A DNA stretch of 11,418 bases from NCBI GenBank assembly GCA_021789735.1, contig JAJYJB010000077.1:1-11418 (forward strand). Reading direction: 5' to 3'. Every line of letters starts with the position of its first letter. Position 1 is the first letter of the stretch. The translations under genes were made by a program, and so were the position numbers. This DNA is from Nitrospirota bacterium. GTDB lineage: Bacteria; Nitrospirota; Thermodesulfovibrionia; Thermodesulfovibrionales; JdFR-88. Below the pieces are notes generated by a model, which was not told where the DNA came from, did not search any database, and saw only the letters and a list, made by a program, of their open reading frames with translations. Positions 5,963 to 11,418 of this stretch are shown piece after piece.

Positions 5963-7645
5963 ATGGAAAAAAAATATAACAAAATGAAAGATAAAGAGGG
6001 GAAAGGAAAATTGGCAAAGTTCCTGCGGATCGGGATACTTTCAGAGAAGCTTTCTTCCGTCAGGATGCCCCTTTCCCTGAAACTCTACGGGGCCGTGTTC
6101 ATCGTCCTTGGCGCCCTGGCAGTCGTGTCCGGACTGTCTTATGTGAGCCAGTCCATACTTCTTGGCGGCTACAAGTCCCTTGCGGAGACGGATGGGGCCG
6201 CGCTGGATGCCAGCAAGAATGCCGAGAATGAGCTGGGCCTTGCCGTCCAGGCATACAAGGATTACATCATACACGGCGGCCGCAAGAACATCTATGACTT
6301 CAAGGACGATACAAAGGCCATTGGCGGCGCGCTTTCCAAATTCAAAAAACTGGTAAAGAGCAAGCCAGAGCAGGATGCCTACAGCGAGGCAAAAGATGCG
6401 TACAGCCAATACGCCCAATCCCTCAACCCCGTCATTGACGCCCGCCAGTCGAACACGGATCCGGCCTTGCTGGACCAGGATGCCGATTGCCGTCTCCGGT
6501 TCGCCCTTACCGCCTTGAGCGGCATAGCCCAAAAAAACTATGACACATCAAAGGCGCGGCTTACGTTTGAGGCAAAACGCATAAATATCGCGCAGATCGT
6601 CCTTACCATCCTGGCTGCCATCGCCGGGTTCGTGCTGAGCACACTCTTTATACGGCTGGTCCTTAAATCGGTCATGGCGGTAAAGACCGCGGCGGAGCTT
6701 TCCGCAAACGGGGACCTGTCCCGTGATGTCCCGGCCCACAGCAATGACGAGATAGGCGATATGGCGAAAAACGTGAACACCATGATCAAGAACCTGCGCA
6801 GGATGGCGGAAAAGATAACCGCCCTGGTCTCCTCACTGGCATCAAGCTCAACGGAGCTCTCCGCCACATCGGACGATATGAGCAAAGGCGTTCAGAAACT
6901 TTCAGCCGAAACGGACCAGGTGGTCAAGGCGATGACCGCGGTTTCCCAGACGATAATGGATACGGCCCGGAACGCCACCGAGGCCGCCGACGCCAGCAAG
7001 AACGCATCCGGGACGGCTGCCAAAGGCAAACAGATCGCCGACTCCACCGTTGCGGACATGTTCCAGCTTTCGAAGACCGTGCAGACGGCCGCCGGCACTA
7101 TAGAGGAGCTGGGCAGGAATTCCGCCCAGATCGGAGAGATCGTGAACGTGATCGACGATATAGCGGACCAGACAAACCTCCTGGCCCTGAATGCCTCCAT
7201 AGAGGCGGCGCGGGCCGGCGAGCAGGGTAGAGGTTTTGCCGTCGTTGCCGAGGAGGTCAGAAAACTTGCGGAGCGTACGAGCCAGGCCACAAAGGACATC
7301 GCCGGGCGGATAGCGTCCATCCAGAAGGCGGCCAATCAATCCGTTGAAGCCATGAGGAAAGGCAGCGGTGAGGTGGCCCAGGGGGTGAGCCTCGCCAAAG
7401 AGACCAGCTCTTCCATGGACACGATAGTGCAGGGGTCGTCAAGCGCCCTGGACATGGTCCAGAGGATCGCTGTGGCTACCGAGGAGCAGACCGCAACGAC
7501 GGAGCAGGTCACATTGAATATGGAGAACATCTCCCAGATCACAAGGCAGTCAGCGGCTTCCACTGAGCAGATAAAGTCGTCGGCAAATGAACTGGCCCGG
7601 CTTGCCACGGAGCTTCAGACCATGGTGGCCTGGTTCAAAGCTTAA
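5963..7645 (+). CDS. Methyl-accepting chemotaxis protein
   Basis: 560 residues in the usual transmembrane receptor layout: a lysine-rich cytoplasmic tail (1-40), TM1 (about 41-65), a helical periplasmic ligand domain of the four-helix-bundle type (about 66-207), TM2 (209-233), HAMP (234-286) and a long coiled-coil signalling domain (287-560). The CheA/CheW-binding hairpin tip lies at about 390-425 ([20 protein letters not shown] followed by [27 protein letters not shown]), nearly invariant in the family. There is no C-terminal CheR-docking pentapeptide; the protein ends MVAWFKA. The periplasmic domain has no CxxCH, PAS or Cache motif that I can see, so the ligand is unknown. It starts 6 bases after the cytochrome-porin stop with AGGG just upstream, so it is almost certainly cotranscribed. 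This suggests it senses redox state, metal or substrate linked to the cytochrome. Confidence 0.95.
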   Translation: MEKKYNKMKDKEGKGKLAKFLRIGILSEKLSSVRMPLSLKLYGAVFIVLGALAVVSGLSYVSQSILLGGYKSLAETDGAALDASKNAENELGLAVQAYKDYIIHGGRKNIYDFKDDTKAIGGALSKFKKLVKSKPEQDAYSEAKDAYSQYAQSLNPVIDARQSNTDPALLDQDADCRLRFALTALSGIAQKNYDTSKARLTFEAKRINIAQIVLTILAAIAGFVLSTLFIRLVLKSVMAVKTAAELSANGDLSRDVPAHSNDEIGDMAKNVNTMIKNLRRMAEKITALVSSLASSSTELSATSDDMSKGVQKLSAETDQVVKAMTAVSQTIMDTARNATEAADASKNASGTAAKGKQIADSTVADMFQLSKTVQTAAGTIEELGRNSAQIGEIVNVIDDIADQTNLLALNASIEAARAGEQGRGFAVVAEEVRKLAERTSQATKDIAGRIASIQKAANQSVEAMRKGSGEVAQGVSLAKETSSSMDTIVQGSSSALDMVQRIAVATEEQTATTEQVTLNMENISQITRQSAASTEQIKSSANELARLATELQTMVAWFKA

Positions 7646-7655
7646 GAAAAACTTC

Positions 7656-7679
7656 AAGGCGGCGCTTCAGCCCTTTTTT
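7656..7679 (+). terminator. Terminator candidate between convergent chemoreceptor and glycan genes
   Basis: AAGGC (7656-7660) can pair with GCCCTT (7670-7675, one bulged C) across a 9-base loop and runs into TTTTTT, ending 34 bases after the chemoreceptor stop. It overlaps the 3' end of the opposing gene. Stem strength is modest. Confidence 0.33.
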
Positions 7680-8605
7680 ATCTTCAGGTACTCGTAGAGC
7701 CCCGGCAGGGAGCCGGCCGCCGATGACAGGAAAGTGGCAAAAGAAAGAGCAGTGGCCGTTTGAGGCGAAACCCCCACCGCCCCGAAAAACAGAACGAAGG
7801 ATGCCTCGCGGATGCCGAGGCCTGAAATGGAAAGGGGCACGGAAGAAAAAGCCGTGATGAGGGGCACGAAGACAAAGAAAAGCGGAAGCCCCACAGTTAA
7901 CCCGAAGCCTAGCGCAAGCACATAGATTGAAAAAATGCTTATGCCCTGCACTACCATCGAAATGAGCATACCTTTCAAGAGCGCCCGCTTTTCATAGATG
8001 CCGAAATATCCATAGAAGTCCGCAAGCAGTTTTATTCGCCTGCCCAGCCTTAGCTTGAAGAAAATCAGGCTCATCACCAGGAACGCGGCAAAAATGACGG
8101 GAACGAGCCAGGCCAGGCCTTTGCCCTTAAGGTACGGAAGCCCCGCGGGGTAAGCCAGAAAAGCGATCAGCATGAGGGCAGAAAACCCCAGATACCTGTC
8201 CATGAATATGGACGCCATGGCCTCCGCCATCCCGCCCGTTTCCTTGTACAGGTAATAGCCCTTTACCGCGTCGCCCCCGATCATGCCCGGAAGAAACGTG
8301 TTGAAAAAACTCCCGAGCATATAAAGGGAAAAGAATTTTCTGAGAGTAAGCCTGGCCGTTAAAAAAAGACGCCATCTGAAGACGGACACGAATGTGCCAA
8401 GGATGTAGAGACCCGCGGCGGCCAGAAAGAACCACGGATCCATGCTCTTTATAGTGTGCAGGACCCTCTGCAAGCCGGCCTTCCGCAAAACGATCAAGAG
8501 AAGCCCTGTGCTGACCGTGAGCTTGAGTGCCAGAAAGAGGACCTTCTTAAGCGCCTTCTGAAGACGGCCCCGTGCGCTATCCCCGGTCTTCAATGCCCTG
8601 GCCAA
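7667..8605 (-). CDS. UPF0104 / YbhN-AglD family multi-pass membrane protein (flippase-like)
   Basis: 312 residues with about eight membrane segments. It carries the signatures of the lysylphosphatidylglycerol-synthetase transmembrane/UPF0104 family: FNTFLPGMIGGDAVKGYYL (101-119), MDRYLG (135-140) and SISGLGIRE (259-267). Members are inner-membrane proteins found beside glycosyltransferases and are thought to move or handle lipid-linked substrates; biochemical function is mostly unproven. The only good start is TTG at 8605, which overlaps the GT2 gene by 29 bases and has a weak GAG eight bases upstream; another TTG at 8593 is possible. No ATG occurs before residue 55, which would cut away the first helix. 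It is the last gene of the GT39-GT2-flippase unit and ends 21 bases from the stop of the convergent chemoreceptor gene. Confidence 0.87.
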   Translation of the reverse strand: MARALKTGDSARGRLQKALKKVLFLALKLTVSTGLLLIVLRKAGLQRVLHTIKSMDPWFFLAAAGLYILGTFVSVFRWRLFLTARLTLRKFFSLYMLGSFFNTFLPGMIGGDAVKGYYLYKETGGMAEAMASIFMDRYLGFSALMLIAFLAYPAGLPYLKGKGLAWLVPVIFAAFLVMSLIFFKLRLGRRIKLLADFYGYFGIYEKRALLKGMLISMVVQGISIFSIYVLALGFGLTVGLPLFFVFVPLITAFSSVPLSISGLGIREASFVLFFGAVGVSPQTATALSFATFLSSAAGSLPGLYEYLKIKKG

Positions 8606-9551
8606 GGATTTTTCTCAAGGCGTAAATGGGTTTTTTCTGGCTTTCATGATAGACGCGGACGAGCATCTCGCCAAGAAGCCCCATGCCTATAAGCTGTATG
8701 CCTATGATTATGAGCAGCACGCCCAAAAGCAGCAGCGGCCTGCCCCCGATGGATCTGCCCAAAAAAAGCTTCTGGAAAGCCAGATAAAACGAAACGGCAA
8801 ACCCGGCCAGGGTGCTGGCGAGGCCCATGGGACCAAAAAACTGTATGGGTTTAGTTGAGAAGCTTTGCAGGAATTTTACGGTTATCAGGTCCAGGAAGAC
8901 CTTGACCGTCCTTGTAATGCCGTATTTGGACTTGCCCCTGGTCCTCGGATGGTGGTTGGTCTCCACTTCCGCCACGTTTACCCCGTACCAGTTGGCCACG
9001 GCTGGGATGAAGCGGTGCATCTCCCCGTAAAGCCTCAGGTTGCTCACGACCTCCCGCCTGTAGGCCTTGAGAGAACAGCCGTAGTCGTGAAGTTTTACGC
9101 CTGTTACCTTCCCTATCAGCCAGTTGGCCATGGCCGATGGGAGCTTCCGGCTCAAAAAAGGGTCTTTCCTGTTCCTGCGCCAACCGCTAACCAGATCATA
9201 CCGCCCCGCCATCTCATAAAGCTTTGGTATGTCCGCGGGGTCGTTCTGCAGGTCCCCGTCCATAGTGATGATAACTTCTCCACTGGCGTGGTCGAACCCG
9301 GCGGCAAAGGCGGCCGTCTGCCCGAAGTTGCGCCTGAACTCAAGCACACGGACAACCGGGTCCGTGATCAACGCTTCCAGGGCGGAGGCGGTCCGGTCCG
9401 TGCTCCCGTCATCGATGAATATGATCTCGTAATCTATCCCCATGCCCTCCAGCACCGGCTTAAGCGCCGTATAAAGGGGGCCGATGTTTTCCTCTTCGTT
9501 AAAGAGGGGGATCACGATGGAAAGGTCTTTATTGTCCTTATCTTTCTGCAT
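8577..9551 (-). CDS. GT2 family polyprenyl-phosphate glycosyltransferase (DPM1/ArnC/GtrB-like)
   Basis: 324 residues. A GT-A domain (about 8-225) has SIVIPLFNEEENI (11-23), DDGSTDRT (47-54), the metal/nucleotide-sugar DGD motif (D98, D100) in MDGDLQNDP, and RGKSKYG (205-211). Two C-terminal membrane helices follow at about 237-260 and 272-296. This is the architecture of enzymes that transfer a sugar from a nucleotide donor to undecaprenyl or dolichyl phosphate on the cytoplasmic face of the inner membrane. The sugar is not predictable. The ATG at 9551 lacks a clear Shine-Dalgarno. It lies 31 bases after the GT39-type gene, which would use the lipid-linked sugar as its donor on the periplasmic side. 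Confidence 0.92.
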   Translation of the reverse strand: MQKDKDNKDLSIVIPLFNEEENIGPLYTALKPVLEGMGIDYEIIFIDDGSTDRTASALEALITDPVVRVLEFRRNFGQTAAFAAGFDHASGEVIITMDGDLQNDPADIPKLYEMAGRYDLVSGWRRNRKDPFLSRKLPSAMANWLIGKVTGVKLHDYGCSLKAYRREVVSNLRLYGEMHRFIPAVANWYGVNVAEVETNHHPRTRGKSKYGITRTVKVFLDLITVKFLQSFSTKPIQFFGPMGLASTLAGFAVSFYLAFQKLFLGRSIGGRPLLLLGVLLIIIGIQLIGMGLLGEMLVRVYHESQKKPIYALRKILGQGIEDRG

Positions 9552-9582
9552 GCCGTTTTTTTTTAGAAAATCTTTTTTGATC

Positions 9583-11145
9583 CTAATACTCCTTTATGGG
9601 ATCTTCTTTCATGCCCTTGAAACCGTAACAGGTAAATATCGTGTAAACAGACAGCATTTTGCCTTTTCTGTCTTTTCCTGTCACGATCTTTCCGCCGCTT
9701 TCTTTTTCTATGAACGTCTTTTTCGTGAAGCTGGCAAAGGCGGCCTTGACGGCTTCGGGCATATTCGTATCGCCTATTGTAACAAAAACCGCGTTTTCCC
9801 CGCGCAATCCCTCGAAGCCCGGCCACAGGTCGTACTGGTTCATACGGCGTCCTGTCCTTGCGCAGTAGGTGCTGGGCTGGCCTTTCATATAAAAGGCAAG
9901 CTCGGAGGACGCCTGGTAGGCATCCGAGAACACGAAATACGGGGCGGGAGGGGCTGTTTTGTCCACCTCCGCGGCAAGCTCCCTCCAGCCCTTGAGCCTT
10001 GCCTGAGGGTCCAGCTTGGGAGGCAGCCCGGCGATGGACGGGTAATAGGTCACAGCCGCGGCAAAAAGGCAGATGGCGGCCGCGGAGTCCATAAGGAACC
10101 TTTTCCAGAAACCTGACATGGGCCTTTTTGCGAGGAAGACATGGCTGAACGCGAATAGTCCCGTTACGTATCCGGCCATTGCCCAGTTTCCCTGCACCTT
10201 TCCCTGGATGCTCTTCAGCAGGAAAAAAACAAGCGTGGGGGCGGCAAACCAGAAGGAAAAGCGCCCCCCGGATATTTTTTGGTTTTCGTTTTCTTTTTCT
10301 TTTGGCGTGGGAGCCTTCCTGTCTTTTACGATGGCGTAGATCATAAGCGCAAACAGGACGGGGGTGATGACGCCAAACTGTGACCCCACGAACTGGAAAA
10401 AGCTCCCCGCGGATACTCTAAACCCGGCCTGTATGTCCGCATGGCCCATCTCGTGCCGGAAATTTACCCAGTTGTGCTGTGAATTCCAGAATAAAAGAGG
10501 GGTGAAAAGGGCCATGCACGCCAGAAGTCCGGCGTACGGGCGCAGGGAAAAGAGTTTTTCCCTTTCTTTTTTTGAGAAGGCAAGATACAGGAACACGGAG
10601 AGGATGAAAAAAGACATCGTAAGCTTCGTAAGCATACCTGCCCCGGCCACAAGCCCGAGGACCATCCATTGCGCGGTCCCGTTTGTTTTAAGCGCCTTGT
10701 GGAAAAAAAACAGCCCCAGTATCCACAGAAAAAGAAAAGGGGCGTCTATCGTCATGATGACGCCAAAAACGGAAAAAAGCGGCACCACCTGGTAAAGGGC
10801 CGAAGCCCATATCCCTGTCTCCTCATCGTAAAGCTCCCTGCCCAGGACGTACAAAAAGATGCTCCCCATCAGGGACAGTAACGGCGCAAAAAACCTCACC
10901 CCGAATTCCGTGTTGCCAAAGAGGGCCGTCCCTGCCCATATCAGCCAGGCTATGATGGGCCCCTTGGAGTAATATCCCAACGCAAGATGCCTTGACCATT
11001 CCCAGTAGTGGGCCTCGTCAGGGCTCAGATTGATGTTTCCATGCCAGATGAAATAGAACTTGAAAACGGTCATGGCGGCAAGGAATATCATCAGTCCGCC
11101 TTTGAAGATGCCCCCGTTCCGGGGAATGAGCCTTTCCCCGTTCAT
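9583..11145 (-). CDS. GT39/ArnT-like membrane glycosyltransferase (PMT family)
   Basis: About 520 residues with roughly ten or more hydrophobic segments, then a soluble C-terminal part from about residue 385. After TM1 comes SPDEAHYWEWSRHL with the acidic pair D43-E44 (numbering from 11145), the conserved catalytic-loop feature of GT39/ArnT enzymes. It is followed by GYYSKGPIIAWL. These enzymes sit in the inner membrane and move a sugar from a polyprenyl-phosphate donor to lipid A, protein or another periplasmic acceptor. The GT2 gene just downstream would make the donor. Start choice is uncertain: 11145 gives a basic cytoplasmic tail before TM1 but has no Shine-Dalgarno. ATG 11091 has AAAGG with 7-base spacing but leaves a short first helix without basic residues. 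The frame extends to 11211 without a better start. Confidence 0.88.
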   Translation of the reverse strand: MNGERLIPRNGGIFKGGLMIFLAAMTVFKFYFIWHGNINLSPDEAHYWEWSRHLALGYYSKGPIIAWLIWAGTALFGNTEFGVRFFAPLLSLMGSIFLYVLGRELYDEETGIWASALYQVVPLFSVFGVIMTIDAPFLFLWILGLFFFHKALKTNGTAQWMVLGLVAGAGMLTKLTMSFFILSVFLYLAFSKKEREKLFSLRPYAGLLACMALFTPLLFWNSQHNWVNFRHEMGHADIQAGFRVSAGSFFQFVGSQFGVITPVLFALMIYAIVKDRKAPTPKEKENENQKISGGRFSFWFAAPTLVFFLLKSIQGKVQGNWAMAGYVTGLFAFSHVFLAKRPMSGFWKRFLMDSAAAICLFAAAVTYYPSIAGLPPKLDPQARLKGWRELAAEVDKTAPPAPYFVFSDAYQASSELAFYMKGQPSTYCARTGRRMNQYDLWPGFEGLRGENAVFVTIGDTNMPEAVKAAFASFTKKTFIEKESGGKIVTGKDRKGKMLSVYTIFTCYGFKGMKEDPIKEY

Positions 11146-11152
11146 TAAAAGT

Positions 11153-11175
11153 ATGCCCGGCCCGGGTATGGGCAT
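11153..11175. repeat. Inverted repeat upstream of the GT39 gene
   Basis: ATGCCC (11153-11158) and GGGCAT (11170-11175) flank CCGG/CCCGGG core symmetry, so ATGCCCGG can also pair with CCGGGTAT (11162-11169, one G-T pair). It lies 8 bases upstream of the proposed GT39 start, in a 111-base gap (11146-11256). It may be an operator or an attenuator stem; the following minus-strand sequence has only four T residues. Confidence 0.4.
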
Positions 11176-11186
11176 TTGGGTGCAGG

Positions 11187-11206
11187 AAAAGGGCAAATGA
11201 GGCCCT
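11187..11206 (-). terminator. Terminator candidate after the receiver-domain gene
   Basis: On the minus strand AGGGC, a 7-base loop CTCATTT, then GCCCT run into TTTT, about 50 bases after the stop at 11257. Perfect 5-bp GC-rich stem but a short T-run. Confidence 0.38.
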
Positions 11207-11256
11207 GGCAAAATATCATTACCGGAAGGCTGACTGGCAGCAGGGGAAGAGCTGCG

Positions 11257-11418
11257 TCAATTCTGCGCGGCATTACCCAGGATCGATCCTACGAGTTGTC
11301 TCATATCATTGATACGGAAGGGTTTCTGTATATAGTGGACCGCATCCGACGGCGCATGGCCCCCGCTTATGAAGAGAAATTTGGCCTCGGGGCATTTGGC
11401 CTTTGCATGTTCCGCAAG
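11257..11418 (-). CDS. C-terminal end of a receiver domain (response regulator or hybrid histidine kinase), partial
   Basis: Only the last 53 residues lie in the window; the gene continues past the right edge. KFLFISGG (13-20) matches the beta-4 strand with the conserved Ser/Thr position, and YIQKPFRINDMRQLVGSIL (29-47) holds the beta-5 Lys-Pro-Phe that contacts the phosphorylated aspartate. Both are characteristic of CheY-like receivers. The protein ends soon after, so no output domain follows. It is either a stand-alone receiver or the C-terminal receiver of a hybrid sensor kinase. The stop TGA is at 11259-11257. Same strand as the GT39 operon but separated by a gap with a possible terminator. 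Confidence 0.85.
   Translation of the reverse strand, partial: LAEHAKAKCPEAKFLFISGGHAPSDAVHYIQKPFRINDMRQLVGSILGNAAQN

Noticed and set aside
6150..6590. Possible haem or Cache sensor in the chemoreceptor ligand domain
   Set aside because: No CxxCH and no recognisable Cache or PAS pattern; the region reads as plain helical bundle.
8865..9566. Plus-strand open frame of 233 codons
   Set aside because: Antisense shadow of the GT2 glycosyltransferase, which has all expected motifs in the other strand.

Overview
The window comes from a diderm (Gram-negative type) bacterium. It encodes an outer-membrane beta-barrel cytochrome with a signal peptide, periplasmic proteins, and lipid-linked glycosylation genes. 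GC-rich coding sequence is separated by short AT-rich gaps. Several traits (MOSC-MogA fusion, a CxxC-type MnmA, a Cyc2-like cytochrome-porin, a cupredoxin inserted in a carboxypeptidase-regulatory-like fold) would suit Nitrospirota or the former deltaproteobacteria, but the lineage cannot be fixed from this sequence alone. No rRNA, tRNA, CRISPR array, transposase or phage gene was seen. Coding density is high and no gene-free stretch exceeds about 215 bases.

Left block, minus strand (2482 down to 1): mnmA (tRNA 2-thiouridylase), then a MOSC-MogA fusion (molybdenum cofactor), then the start of a CcdA-type thiol-electron transporter cut by the window edge. The genes overlap by 8 and 4 bases and are clearly one operon. 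Divergent from it on the plus strand is a cysteine synthase (CysM-like). All four genes touch sulfur or thiol chemistry. The 134-base divergent gap holds repeated copies of the mnmA start region that form two overlapping mini-ORFs reading into mnmA.

Central block, plus strand (3753-7645): a secreted cupredoxin-like protein, a Cyc2-like monohaem cytochrome-porin fusion, and a methyl-accepting chemotaxis protein, in that order, with a 6-base gap between the last two. Upstream of the first gene lies a sigma-28 (FliA)-type promoter with a perfect GCCGATAA -10 element. This looks like a periplasm/outer-membrane electron-transfer module co-expressed with a chemoreceptor under flagellar-class control, and it is the most interesting part of the window.

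Right block, minus strand (11145 down to 7667): a GT39/ArnT-like membrane glycosyltransferase, a GT2 polyprenyl-phosphate glycosyltransferase and a UPF0104/YbhN-type multi-pass membrane protein. Together they are probably a lipid-linked sugar pathway that decorates an envelope glycan, lipid or protein. It converges on the chemoreceptor gene with only 21 bases between stop codons. At the right edge is the C-terminal end of a receiver domain (response regulator or hybrid histidine kinase), also on the minus strand.
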